The notes beneath the pieces are model-generated. The model had not been told where the DNA came from. It saw only the letters and a list, made by a program, of their open reading frames with translations, and ran no database searches. Shown here piece by piece: positions 18,693-27,125 of a stretch of DNA of 64,000 nucleotides (its first letter is position 1; every line of letters starts with the position of its first letter). Origin of the DNA: Cecembia rubra. Its GTDB lineage: Bacteria; Bacteroidota; Bacteroidia; Cytophagales; Cyclobacteriaceae. A program made the translations under genes and the position numbers. The stretch is from assembly GCF_003014575.1 (NCBI RefSeq), contig NZ_PYGF01000005.1, positions 124,001 through 188,000 of the forward strand. The letters are read 5' to 3'.

Positions 18693-19206
18693 AAAAGTTG
18701 TCGTCATAGGCCCTGAATCAACAGGGAAAAGCACATTGAGCCAAGATTTGGCTTCTTATTTCAGAGCGCCATGGGTTCCAGAATTTGCCAGAACCTACTT
18801 AGAAAATTTGAACAGGCCATATGTTTATGAAGACCTGCTGGAAATTGCCAAGGGGCAGATACAACTGGAGGATAATAAGGCTCAGCACGCTGGACAACTT
18901 TTGATCTGTGATACTGACCTTCATGTGATAAAAGTTTGGTCAGAACATAAATTCGGGCAAGTTCATGATTGGGTATTGGAGCAGATAAAAACCAGAAAAT
19001 ACGATATCTATTTACTTGCAGATATTGATATTCCCTGGCAAGAGGATCCTCAGCGGGAGCATCCTGAGCCGGAAATGAGACGGCATTTTTTTGACATTTA
19101 CAGTAGGCTGGTCAGACAAACCGGAGTCCCTTTTGAAATTATTTCGGGAAATGAAAAGGAAAGAATAAAAAAAGCTGTTAAAGCCATAGAATTAAACCTG
19201 AAATAA
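18685..19206 (+). CDS. NadR-like nucleoside kinase (nicotinamide riboside kinase domain)
   Basis: 173 residues, the length of the NadR C-terminal kinase domain alone; there is no HTH or adenylyltransferase domain. P-loop GPESTGKST at residues 9-17, then VPEFARTYLE, LLICDTDLHVIKVWSE (Walker B-like), and YDIYLLADIDIPWQEDPQREHPEP, all typical of the family. It would phosphorylate nicotinamide riboside to NMN as it enters through the overlapping pnuC product, feeding NAD synthesis. Position-based alternative: a kinase for another vitamin taken up by the PnuC partner. Confidence 0.85.
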   Translation: MLKKVVVIGPESTGKSTLSQDLASYFRAPWVPEFARTYLENLNRPYVYEDLLEIAKGQIQLEDNKAQHAGQLLICDTDLHVIKVWSEHKFGQVHDWVLEQIKTRKYDIYLLADIDIPWQEDPQREHPEPEMRRHFFDIYSRLVRQTGVPFEIISGNEKERIKKAVKAIELNLK

Positions 19207-19382
19207 AGAAAGGGGTTAGGTTTTTTGGTAAAAGATGTTAAATAATTATAATTCAGCTTAGTAAATTCTTGATTGGCTAAATTCCTTCAATAATTTACCG
19301 TACCTTTATGAAAAGAATGTCATACGATCACCTTGTTTGTTTTTCATTCCTTTAATTCATTAAATCACCCATAAAACATTCA

Positions 19383-20447
19383 ATGCGTCCGCCTAGATTT
19401 CAAGCCGCATCCTCTTTTCATGAAGATTTGAAGGGAAGGATCAAAAATTATTTCTTAGAAAAAAATCTTAAGACAACCGGCAACTTTTCCCTTTATTTCA
19501 AAGCCATTGTAATGGTATTGGCATTTATTGGGATTTATGTTCATTTGGTTTTCTTTACGCCTATTTGGCCATTCGCCATTTTGGAGTCCATCATCCTTGG
19601 TGCCTTGACAGCAGGTATTGGCTTTAATGTCATGCATGACGGTGCACATGGGAGTTTCAGCCGTAAAGGCTGGGTAAATGAATTGGCCGGAATTTCCATT
19701 AATTTCTTGGGTGCCAATGTGCACATGTGGAAAACCAAACACAATGTCGCGCATCATTCTTTCACCAATGTGGATGACCACGATGATGACCTCAATGCAG
19801 GCGCATTCCTAAGGTTGGGACCCAATCAGAAACGTTATAAAGTTCATCGCTTCCAGCACCGTTACTTCATATTTATTTATGCTATTCTGTATTTCTATTG
19901 GGTGTTTTTCACTGATTACAAGAAGTACGTAACCAAGAAAGTGGCCGAAACTCCGATTAAAAAAATGGACTTAAAAGAGCATGTATCTTTTTGGGGTTTT
20001 AAAGCGGTCCACCTTTTCTTATTCATCATCCTTCCGATTTATATGGTTGGGTTTATACCATGGTTGGTAGGTTTCCTTATTTTCGGGTTGGCGACCGGTG
20101 TCATTATGAGTGTTGTGTTCCAGTTGGCACATGTCTTGGAAGAAACTTCTTTTCCAACTCCTGATAAAGCTACCAATAAATTGGAAGATGATTGGGCCAT
20201 TCATCAGTTAAAAACGACAGCAAACTTTGCTACAAAAAACAAAGTGTTATCATGGCTGATAGGTGGGCTAAATTTTCAAATTGAGCATCATTTATTCCCA
20301 AATATTTCCCATATCCATTATCCGGCGATTTCAAAGATAATCAAGGACACTTGCAGGGAATATGGCATTCCGTATATCGAACATCCGAAAATGAGATTAG
20401 CAATAGCTTCCCATGTGAATCATTTGAGACATTTGGGAAGGGGGTAA
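19383..20447 (+). CDS. Membrane fatty-acid desaturase (acyl-lipid / acyl-CoA front-end type)
   Basis: 354 residues, four membrane segments. Three histidine boxes that bind the di-iron centre: HDGAH (85-89), HNVAHH (120-125), and QIEHH (299-303). The Q in the third box is typical of front-end (delta-5/delta-6-like) desaturases and of linoleoyl-CoA desaturase annotations. It introduces a double bond into membrane acyl chains using O2 and reduced electron carrier, and probably adjusts fluidity in the cold (inference). Monocistronic, closed by a strong terminator. Confidence 0.92.
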   Translation: MRPPRFQAASSFHEDLKGRIKNYFLEKNLKTTGNFSLYFKAIVMVLAFIGIYVHLVFFTPIWPFAILESIILGALTAGIGFNVMHDGAHGSFSRKGWVNELAGISINFLGANVHMWKTKHNVAHHSFTNVDDHDDDLNAGAFLRLGPNQKRYKVHRFQHRYFIFIYAILYFYWVFFTDYKKYVTKKVAETPIKKMDLKEHVSFWGFKAVHLFLFIILPIYMVGFIPWLVGFLIFGLATGVIMSVVFQLAHVLEETSFPTPDKATNKLEDDWAIHQLKTTANFATKNKVLSWLIGGLNFQIEHHLFPNISHIHYPAISKIIKDTCREYGIPYIEHPKMRLAIASHVNHLRHLGRG

Positions 20448-20480
20448 TTTTAGAACGAACTAGATTAACAAAATCCATAT

Positions 20481-20525
20481 TATAAAAAAAGGCAATGCAG
20501 CATAGCTGTATTGCCTTTTTTTATA
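20481..20525. terminator. Bidirectional terminator after the desaturase
   Basis: A perfect 16-bp outer stem (TATAAAAAAAGGCAAT at 20481-20496 with its complement at 20510-20525), prolonged inward by four more pairs around a CATAG loop. A-run and T-run on both sides allow function on either strand. Confidence 0.88.
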
Positions 20526-20735
20526 ATGAGCCACTAAATGCCTCCATTACTTAATGCTTGTTCATTTTGATTTTATATGTCTTACGTTTCAATTTCCGCC
20601 CCCAAATCCGCTCTTCAAAATCCGACTTCAGCCATTTGAATTAGCTTTGAGTCTTCATCCTTAGGAAATGCGACTTCCTAAATCTTCTTCCCGTCCTTGC
20701 TTTTTCCAAATGCTCCTTCTACCTTCGCCCTCAGA

Positions 20736-20817
20736 TCATGAGGGGTGCCTTTTAATATTACGGGCTGAGATCATACCCACAATACCTGATCCGGGTAGTG
20801 CCGGCGAAGGGAAATGA
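20736..20817 (+). promoter_or_regulatory. TPP (thiamine pyrophosphate) riboswitch aptamer
   Basis: The conserved THI-box elements occur in order: GGGGTGCC (20742-20749), GGCTGAGA (20763-20770), ATACCC (20773-20778), ACCTGATCCGGGTAGTGCC (20784-20802), GGCGAAGGGA (20803-20812), closed by a P1 pairing of TCAT (20736-20739) with ATGA (20814-20817). This is the classic TPP aptamer. It lies about 175 bases before the receptor start at 20993, so binding of TPP to the leader represses expression of the receptor. The spacer 20526-20735 holds pyrimidine-rich short repeats with no gene. Confidence 0.95.
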
Positions 20818-20824
20818 GTACACT

Positions 20825-20976
20825 GATTACCTACATATTTTGACTCAGAGTCGCTAAAAGCTAAGCTTTGGTTCATGCATGCAATCTTTAATATGTGGGT
20901 ATCGGAAAAAGGGTAAACTAAAAAAGAAAATCGCCCCCAGGTTTTCTGATGTTTAACCAATAAACCGCAAAGCGGT
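20825..20976 (+). promoter_or_regulatory. Structured leader, likely expression platform of the TPP riboswitch
   Basis: GATTACCTACATATT (20825-20839) can pair with AATATGTGGGTATC (20890-20903) apart from one bulge and one G-U pair, enclosing smaller palindromes (20842-20852 and 20857-20869). Nearer the start codon, ACCGC (20964-20968) pairs with GCGGT (20972-20976). No hairpin followed by a T-run is present, so control of translation initiation seems more likely than transcription termination. Inference from pairing only. Confidence 0.5.
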
Positions 20977-20992
20977 GAAATGTCAATCATTC

Positions 20993-23389
20993 ATGAAAAA
21001 ATCAATGTTTCTATTGGCCTTATGGCTGATGGCATGGGCGACGTTTGCCCAGTCAAATTTAAGAGGTGTGGTGAAGAGTGCCACAGGTGAGGAATTGGTT
21101 GGTGCCAATGTAATATTGGTAGGCACCGGTCGGGGATCTACTACGGACCTATCCGGAAATTTCCAGATCAAAAATATCCCTTCAGGCTCCTATTCATTGA
21201 GGATTAGCTATTTGGGCTATGAAAGCCAAGTTAAGGAAGTTTCTGTTCCCACTGACCAGGTTTTGGAGATTTTCCTTTCTCCCAGCTCCTTGCTTACAGA
21301 GGAGTTTATCGTTTATGCTACAAGGGCTACAGACCTGACCCCTACTACCTTTTCCAAGGTGAGTAAACGGGATATTTCCAGGTTAAATCTAGGACAGGAT
21401 CTTCCTATCTTGCTGAATTTTACTCCTTCTGTGGTGTCTTTCTCTGATGCAGGTGCAGGAGTTGGGTATACAGGCTTAAGAATCCGTGGATCTGATCAGA
21501 CCAGGATCAACGTGACCGTCAATGGTATCCCACTCAATGATGCGGAATCCCATGGGGTTTTCTGGGTGAATATGCCAGATTTTGCTTCTTCAGTAGACAA
21601 TATCCAGATTCAGCGAGGGGTAGGTACTTCCACCAATGGTGCTGCAACTTTTGGGGCCAGCCTCAATATCCAGACAGATACAAGACAGGATGAGGCCTAT
21701 GCTGAAATTGACAATTCCTTCGGTTCGTTCAATACCAGGAGGCATATGGTAAAAGTAGGTACCGGCCTCATCAATAACCGCTGGGCATTTGATGGAAGGC
21801 TGTCCCGAATCGCTTCGGATGGGTATATCGATCGGGCTTCTTCAGACCTTAGGTCTTACTTTCTTTCGGGAGGCTATTATGGTGAAAAGCATGTGGTAAA
21901 AATGAATGTTTTTGCTGGAGCAGAAGTGACCTATCAGGCCTGGGAAGGGGTTCCTGAAAATCTTTTGGCAACTAACAGGACTTTCAATCCTTATACCTAT
22001 GACAATCAGGTGGATGATTATAAGCAGGAGCATTATCAGTTGATCTATACAGGAACCTTCGGGATGAACTGGAAGGCAAATGCTGCTCTTCATTATACCT
22101 ATGGAAGGGGATTTTTTGAGCAGTTCAGACCTAATGACAGGTTAAACAGATATGGCCTGCCTCCTGTGGTAGTTGGGGCAACTTCAATTTCCCGTATGAA
22201 TATTATCCGTAGAAGGTGGCTTGACAATGATTTCTATGGGGGTGTTTTTTCCATGAATTATATTTCCGATGATGGAAGATTGGATGCAGTAATTGGTGGT
22301 GGTATCAACCGGTACGATGGGGATCATTTTGGTGAAATCATTTGGATGCAATTTGCCGGAAACACGAATATACGTGACAGGTACTATGATAATGTGGCGG
22401 TGAAGGACGACGCTAATATTTATGCCAAGGCCACTTACAAATTGACCGACAAATTGTTTGCTTATGGTGACTTACAAGGAAGATGGATTGATTATCGATT
22501 TGATGGGATCAATAATGACTTAAGGGATGTCACAGGACAGGTAAATTTTGCCTTTTTCAATCCAAAATTTGGATTTATCTACCAAGCTGCTGAAGGAAAG
22601 CAGTGGTATGCCTCTTATGCGGTGGCCAACAGGGAGCCTGTAAGAAGGGATTTTACGGATTCTCCCATCATTGAGAGGGCACCGAAACATGAAAATCTTC
22701 AAAACATAGAAGCAGGATTCAAAAGGCAATCCACCAATTTCTCCTACAATGCCAATTTATACTACATGAAATATAGGGATCAATTGGTGCTGACGGGTCA
22801 GTTGAATGATGTTGGGGCATATGTAAGAGACAATGTGGATGATTCGTACCGTTTGGGTTTAGAGTTGGACGGTGCATACAGGCTAACAGAAAAATTCACT
22901 TTAGGTGGTAACCTTGCTCTTAGCCGAAATAAAATTGCCGAATTTTTGGAATACCTGGATGACTATTCCATAGCGGATTTTAGGCAGGAAGTAATTGCCC
23001 ATCAAAATACTGATATCGCTTTTTCTCCCAATGTAGTTGCTGCAGCTATTTTGGATTATAGGCCTATCAAGAACCTGGAAATTTCCTTGCTCAATAAATA
23101 TGTGGGGAGACAGTATTTGGATAATACCCAAAATGAAGCCCGATCTTTAAATGCATTCTGGACTTCAGATTTAAGGTTTAATTATGCTGTGAGACCACGG
23201 TTTGTAAAAAACATGGAAGTCACGCTCTTGGTCAACAATATCTTCAATAGACTATATGAACCTAACGGCTATACTTTTAGCTATTTCCTTCCAGGGGAGG
23301 GTGTATCTGGAAGAGAGTTGGTAACCGAAAACTTCTTCTATCCTCAGGCAGGGACCAATTTTCTGGCAGGAGTAAAGTTTTTATTCTAA
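20993..23389 (+). CDS. TonB-dependent receptor, predicted thiamine uptake (OMR1 type)
   Basis: 798 residues from ATG 20993, which starts the signal peptide MKKSMFLLALWLMAWATFAQ; an in-frame GTG at 20975 is less likely because it overlaps the leader hairpin. A carboxypeptidase-regulatory-like domain (LRGVVKSATGEELVGANVILVGTGRGSTTDLSGNFQI) is followed by plug (GVGYTGLRIRGSDQTRINVTVNGIPLNDAESHGVFWVNMPDF) and barrel ending in AGVKFLF. A TPP riboswitch precedes it; in Bacteroidota such riboswitch-controlled receptors are known as thiamine importers. A terminator follows at once, so it is alone in its unit. Confidence 0.93.
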   Translation: MKKSMFLLALWLMAWATFAQSNLRGVVKSATGEELVGANVILVGTGRGSTTDLSGNFQIKNIPSGSYSLRISYLGYESQVKEVSVPTDQVLEIFLSPSSLLTEEFIVYATRATDLTPTTFSKVSKRDISRLNLGQDLPILLNFTPSVVSFSDAGAGVGYTGLRIRGSDQTRINVTVNGIPLNDAESHGVFWVNMPDFASSVDNIQIQRGVGTSTNGAATFGASLNIQTDTRQDEAYAEIDNSFGSFNTRRHMVKVGTGLINNRWAFDGRLSRIASDGYIDRASSDLRSYFLSGGYYGEKHVVKMNVFAGAEVTYQAWEGVPENLLATNRTFNPYTYDNQVDDYKQEHYQLIYTGTFGMNWKANAALHYTYGRGFFEQFRPNDRLNRYGLPPVVVGATSISRMNIIRRRWLDNDFYGGVFSMNYISDDGRLDAVIGGGINRYDGDHFGEIIWMQFAGNTNIRDRYYDNVAVKDDANIYAKATYKLTDKLFAYGDLQGRWIDYRFDGINNDLRDVTGQVNFAFFNPKFGFIYQAAEGKQWYASYAVANREPVRRDFTDSPIIERAPKHENLQNIEAGFKRQSTNFSYNANLYYMKYRDQLVLTGQLNDVGAYVRDNVDDSYRLGLELDGAYRLTEKFTLGGNLALSRNKIAEFLEYLDDYSIADFRQEVIAHQNTDIAFSPNVVAAAILDYRPIKNLEISLLNKYVGRQYLDNTQNEARSLNAFWTSDLRFNYAVRPRFVKNMEVTLLVNNIFNRLYEPNGYTFSYFLPGEGVSGRELVTENFFYPQAGTNFLAGVKFLF

Positions 23390-23404
23390 GTAGTACATAA
23401 AGTG

Positions 23405-23438
23405 AAAAACCCTTGGAAGAAATTCCAAGGGTTTTTTT
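23405..23438. terminator. Bidirectional terminator between convergent genes
   Basis: AAAAACCCTTGGAA (23405-23418) pairs with TTCCAAGGGTTTTT (23423-23436) around a 4-base loop, with T-run to 23438. The right end touches the stop codon of the minus-strand gene at 23437. Confidence 0.85.
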
Positions 23439-23901
23439 AATTACGAATTCCTTCAGCAAAGAAATTTTTGACCCAGAATGTACGGGCGATAGGATTTACC
23501 TGGTTCAGGATTTCATTAACGTTTTTTGGGAAGAACGGACCAATAATTACCTGGTAGTGTCCCTGGTAGTCCTTGCAGATTTCCAGGTCAAACATTTGGT
23601 ATTTGACCAATAGCTCTTTAGGGAAGAAGATTTTCTGGGAGCTTAAAGAAGCGGGTTTTTCCTTAAAGCCAAACCGCTTTTTCGAAGCAGAATAGGTGTG
23701 TTGGCAAAACTTCTCCTGAAAATTCTTGTCCTTAATGACGAGTCTGGATTGTTGGAGTAATTGTGGATTAAAACTATGTTTCAGTACCAGGTTCCCTTTG
23801 GTGATATGGTATTCCACATCAGTTTGCTTCGAGCAGTCCAGCTTGAGGTTATTTTTTATGGACAGAAACTTCCAAAGGTTATTGATGCGCTGTAGTTCCA
23901 T
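23437..23901 (-). CDS. Hypothetical cytoplasmic protein
   Basis: 154 residues, rich in Lys, Phe and Gln, with no signal peptide and no motif I recognise (begins MELQRINNLWKFLS, contains KKRFGFKEKPASLSSQKIFFPKELLVKYQMF). It starts 4 bases after the stop of the membrane-anchored gene at 23906-24502, so both are one operon and probably one function. Shares its terminator with the thiamine receptor. Confidence 0.6.
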   Translation of the reverse strand: MELQRINNLWKFLSIKNNLKLDCSKQTDVEYHITKGNLVLKHSFNPQLLQQSRLVIKDKNFQEKFCQHTYSASKKRFGFKEKPASLSSQKIFFPKELLVKYQMFDLEICKDYQGHYQVIIGPFFPKNVNEILNQVNPIARTFWVKNFFAEGIRN

Positions 23902-23905
23902 TGGG

Positions 23906-24502
23906 TTATTTTGGTTGATTGATCAAGCGGAAATAGTCTTTGATAGTAGTTTTTAAAGCATTCCTTTGTTTAGGATCCGTAAGGATTTCATAACGCTCAC
24001 CGTTTTCTAATTCCATCTCTAACCGGAAATTTTCTTCCAGTAGGGGAGATAATTTACTGACAAAATCATAGTGTTCCAAAGTACCGCCACCATAAAAAGT
24101 CAATTCTCCGGATTCCTGCTTGCTTTGATTGTTCCAGATCAATTTGAAAGGAAGGGTTTCGGGGATTGGTTCCACGAAGATATAGGCCTCGTCCTTGATC
24201 CGGTTAATCAATATGGAAAGGTTGAGATTTGGGGATTGTTCTTCCTGAATGCGTTTACCGTAGCGGTAAATATTGATTTTGGCATCATCCCTTCCTTCCA
24301 GATCATAATAGGCTGCCCGGACATTTTTGAAAAAAAGCCTGTCTGCATCTGTGATCCGAAGTAAGGAATTGGCCTCCCCTGAATTGTCAGCCCTTCTTTC
24401 ATTGAAAAATGAAAGCAAAAACACGAAGAGTAAAGATCCTATTCCAAAGATTTTCAGGATCTTGATCATTTCAGGTGAAAGGCTGTCTTTGGCTGATGAC
24501 AT
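23906..24502 (-). CDS. Hypothetical membrane-anchored protein
   Basis: 198 residues with a single N-terminal membrane segment (ILKIFGIGSLLFVFLLSFF, about residues 15-33) after a short charged start, so the bulk probably faces the periplasm. The soluble domain is charged and beta-rich (FFKNVRAAYYDLEGRDDAKINIYRYGKR, GELTFYGGGTLEHYDF). No known family. First gene of a two-gene operon with 23437-23901. Confidence 0.65.
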   Translation of the reverse strand: MSSAKDSLSPEMIKILKIFGIGSLLFVFLLSFFNERRADNSGEANSLLRITDADRLFFKNVRAAYYDLEGRDDAKINIYRYGKRIQEEQSPNLNLSILINRIKDEAYIFVEPIPETLPFKLIWNNQSKQESGELTFYGGGTLEHYDFVSKLSPLLEENFRLEMELENGERYEILTDPKQRNALKTTIKDYFRLINQPK

Positions 24503-24805
24503 GAAAAGCTTTTTTTTCTTTAACAGGATTCCCGTAAGATTGGTTTATGGGAAAATATTCAAAAGAATTTTTACTTCAACCCTTTTAGTGTTGGGATTCT
24601 CAATTTTAAAGATCATCTTTTACCAATGGTTTCACCCGGGGCAAATACCACTTTGTGGATTCAATCAATTCGTGATTTTCTATTTTTGCATTCCTAATTC
24701 CTCATTCTACATTGTTCTACCCTAAACAGCACTAAATTTTCAACATTCAAAGCCCCTTTCTGTATTCCCCTTATACCTTTTTACTTTTTCCTTGGCTCTT
24801 TCTAT
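24503..24805. other. Intergenic spacer, no feature recognised
   Basis: 303 bases, A+T-rich. It contains CATTCCTAATTCCTCATTCT near 24694-24713, similar in kind to the opposite-strand text near 17441-17466. I see no terminator hairpin, promoter match or gene. Confidence 0.6.
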
Positions 24806-25564
24806 TTAATGCACATAAGACCCTGCATTGATATCAATCGTACATCCTGTCGCATGGTCAGCCAATCCCGAGCAGAGTAAGGTCACCATAGGTGCAATGT
24901 CCTTAGGTTCCGTTAGCTCATTCAGCGCAATGTCATTCAGTGCATATTCTTCCCCATACTGGTCCATAAAATCCTGTGCCATGTCAGTGCGGGTAAAACC
25001 TGGGGCGATAATGAAGGCTTTTATCCCCTCTTTGCCGTAATATCGGGCGATGGAGCGGGTGTAACTTACAATGGCTGCTTTGGATGCGGCATATGCTAAA
25101 TAATCAGGAGTATCTCCTCTGAAAGCAGCACGGGATGAAATATTGATGATCCTTCCGCTTTTATTTTTTCTGGCATATTCAATAAACTCTTTGGTAATTA
25201 TGGCCAAGGCATTGATGTTGACATCCATGGTTTTAAGCCAGGCGGAAGTCCATTCTTCTGTTGGGGCATTGTCCGGAATGGAAATGGCTATTCCGGCATT
25301 GTTGACAATAGCATCAATTTTCCCATGGGTTTTGATGAGTTCAGGAATCCAGCCTTTGACCTGCTCCAGGTTAGCGAGGTCACAAGGAGCCAAATGAGCA
25401 GGATTCTTCAGGGACTGCTGCAAGGCTTTGGCAGCTTCAAGGTTGCTGTTGAAATGTAGCAGAACTTCCGCACCAGAGTCGGATAGTTGCTCAGCTATTC
25501 CTTTGCCAATGCCTCTTGAGGCACCGGTCACTAAAATTCTTTGGTCGCTAAGATCGATTTTCAT
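24806..25564 (-). CDS. SDR-family oxidoreductase (FabG-like)
   Basis: 252 residues, classical short-chain dehydrogenase. Cofactor motif TGASRGIGKGIA (14-25), NNAG after the fourth strand, catalytic Ser in ISSRAAF and the YxxxK pair in YAASKAA. It reduces or oxidises a carbonyl/alcohol with NAD(P)H; substrate unknown. Its start codon overlaps the stop of the RES toxin by 4 bases (ATGA), so it is translated coupled to the toxin-antitoxin genes, which is odd for a metabolic enzyme. Confidence 0.9.
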   Translation of the reverse strand: MKIDLSDQRILVTGASRGIGKGIAEQLSDSGAEVLLHFNSNLEAAKALQQSLKNPAHLAPCDLANLEQVKGWIPELIKTHGKIDAIVNNAGIAISIPDNAPTEEWTSAWLKTMDVNINALAIITKEFIEYARKNKSGRIINISSRAAFRGDTPDYLAYAASKAAIVSYTRSIARYYGKEGIKAFIIAPGFTRTDMAQDFMDQYGEEYALNDIALNELTEPKDIAPMVTLLCSGLADHATGCTIDINAGSYVH

Positions 25565-26022
25565 AACGGGTTAATGGCAAATGATACTTCTGTCTCTTGG
25601 ATGAACTTTATTTTATTGCTAAAATCGGGATGAAGTGGATTGATAAGCAAATTATATTCTTGGGGATAATTTATCAATGGGATACGGCAGGAAGGGACTT
25701 TCAGGGCAACGCTCTCTTGTTCCTTAGCCCAAAAAGCACCTATGGTTTGGGTACTTTTGGGATGGGGCCTTTGGCTCCAATCCAGAGGCAAGTCCTCTAC
25801 TCCCAAAAAGGGGGAATCTTCGTCTAATTCAAATTCAACGAGAGCCCAAGCAGCCAGAGAAACTACCGGGCCTTTGATGCTGAGCAATTCAAGAAAATTC
25901 AGCGCGCTTTGGCTGCAGGCATAAATGACAGGAATCCCATAAGGGTTCCACCTCCCTGACCCAGGGCCGTAACCCAAAGGGAATCTGCCTGGTATTTTTT
26001 CTATCAGCCTGAAGTATTTCAA
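25561..26022 (-). CDS. RES-domain toxin (NAD+-degrading family)
   Basis: 153 residues. Family signature GSGRWNPYGIPVIYACSQSALNFLE gives the expected Arg24, Tyr34 and Glu45. RES toxins (COG5654, MbcT-like) break down NAD+ by phosphorolysis or hydrolysis and are inhibited by a partner Xre/ParS antitoxin, which is the gene directly upstream. The only usable start in frame after the antitoxin stop is TTG at 26022, so toxin translation is probably weak by design or depends on coupling. The stop overlaps the SDR start by 4 bases. Confidence 0.88.
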   Translation of the reverse strand: MKYFRLIEKIPGRFPLGYGPGSGRWNPYGIPVIYACSQSALNFLELLSIKGPVVSLAAWALVEFELDEDSPFLGVEDLPLDWSQRPHPKSTQTIGAFWAKEQESVALKVPSCRIPLINYPQEYNLLINPLHPDFSNKIKFIQETEVSFAINPL

Positions 26023-26031
26023 AGCAATGAT

Positions 26032-26505
26032 TTAAAGGATATTGCCCCAGGACATGGCCTCCAAAGCCTCCTCTATGCGCTCCACTCCATAGGGATTACG
26101 CATCAGATCTATGGGTCTTTGGTTACCCAAAGATTCATTGGTAGTATACAACCAATCCTGAAGCAGGGCTTCTGTCCCAAAAACCCTGATTCCTTTGGCG
26201 ACGATTTTGTCCATGTCTTTGATGGTCTTGGTCAATAACCTGCTCAGCTGCTTGTCTTCCTTTTTCCATCGTACCAAGGTGCTGGGATCTATCTCTAAAA
26301 CCTCTGCCACCTCTGCCTGGCTGAACTGTAGGTAGTCAAACAATTCTTTGGTCTCCGAAAGATGGAACTGCTCTTTAATGAGCATGGGCTCCTCTACTTT
26401 GGATACCTTGGGGGAAAAGTAATACTGCTCCTCTAATGGAGGGAAGAATCCGCTGGCTGTATTTTTGTCAGCATAATTTTGAGGGAGCTTGTATTGCTTT
26501 GCCAT
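26032..26505 (-). CDS. Xre/MbcA/ParS-type antitoxin
   Basis: 157 residues from ATG 26505 (an in-frame TTG at 26511 adds two residues). N-terminal linker, then an HTH region around FSQAEVAEVLEIDPSTLVRWKKED and a C-terminal DUF2384-type toxin-binding domain (AKGIRVFGTEALLQDWLYTTNESLGNQRPIDLM, with the typical G...A..WL....LG...P..L pattern). It binds the RES toxin and probably represses its own operon. The toxin begins 9 bases after its stop. Confidence 0.88.
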   Translation of the reverse strand: MAKQYKLPQNYADKNTASGFFPPLEEQYYFSPKVSKVEEPMLIKEQFHLSETKELFDYLQFSQAEVAEVLEIDPSTLVRWKKEDKQLSRLLTKTIKDMDKIVAKGIRVFGTEALLQDWLYTTNESLGNQRPIDLMRNPYGVERIEEALEAMSWGNIL

Positions 26506-26546
26506 ATCCAAATTTAATTATTTTTTAAGGCATATGCAAAATCAAA

Positions 26547-27029
26547 TTATTGCATTTGCAATATTTTTCTGATTTGATCCTGCTGCAGGTTACAGTTGAT
26601 CCATTCTCCATCAAGGTCTGCTCCGTATTTTTTATAGAAGCTGATTGCAGGGGTATTCCAGTCCAAAACCTGCCAGGTCATACCTGAGCAATTGTCTTCC
26701 AATGTCTTCTGCAAAGTACGGTCAAATAGGAGCTTTCCCGCGCCATTTCCCCGCTCTGACGCTGTCACTACCAAGTCCTCCAAGTACAGTCTTTTTCCTT
26801 TCCAGGTACTGTATCGGTAGTAGTATATGGAGGTCCCGATGATTTCCCGGGAATCATTTTTAACGGCAACAAAAAAGCCAAAAACCGGATTGGGGCCAAA
26901 ACCGTCCTTTTCCATCATTTCTACGGTATTGATGACTTCATCTGGTGCTTTTTCATAGATCGCAAGTTCTCGGATCAACTCCAAAACCTGTGGTAGGTCT
27001 TCTTTTTTTCCTTCTCTAATTGTGTACAT
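26547..27029 (-). CDS. GNAT N-acetyltransferase (diamine/spermidine acetyltransferase-like)
   Basis: 160 residues. Begins IREGKKEDLPQVLELIRELAIYEKAPDEV, the pattern of spermidine/spermine and thialysine acetyltransferases. Acetyl-CoA loop ERGNGAGKLLF, followed by WQVLDWNTPAISFYKKYGA. It probably acetylates a small polyamine or a lysine analogue. It is followed after 41 bases by the antitoxin on the same strand, so read-through into the toxin-antitoxin operon is possible. Divergent with coaX. Confidence 0.88.
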   Translation of the reverse strand: MYTIREGKKEDLPQVLELIRELAIYEKAPDEVINTVEMMEKDGFGPNPVFGFFVAVKNDSREIIGTSIYYYRYSTWKGKRLYLEDLVVTASERGNGAGKLLFDRTLQKTLEDNCSGMTWQVLDWNTPAISFYKKYGADLDGEWINCNLQQDQIRKILQMQ

Positions 27030-27125
27030 GCAGGAAAGTTATCAAAAAACAGAAAAGCAAAAAATCAATTTATATATTTGAGATCATCCACCAATTTTAT
27101 CGGTCAATTAACAAAAACTGTACAT

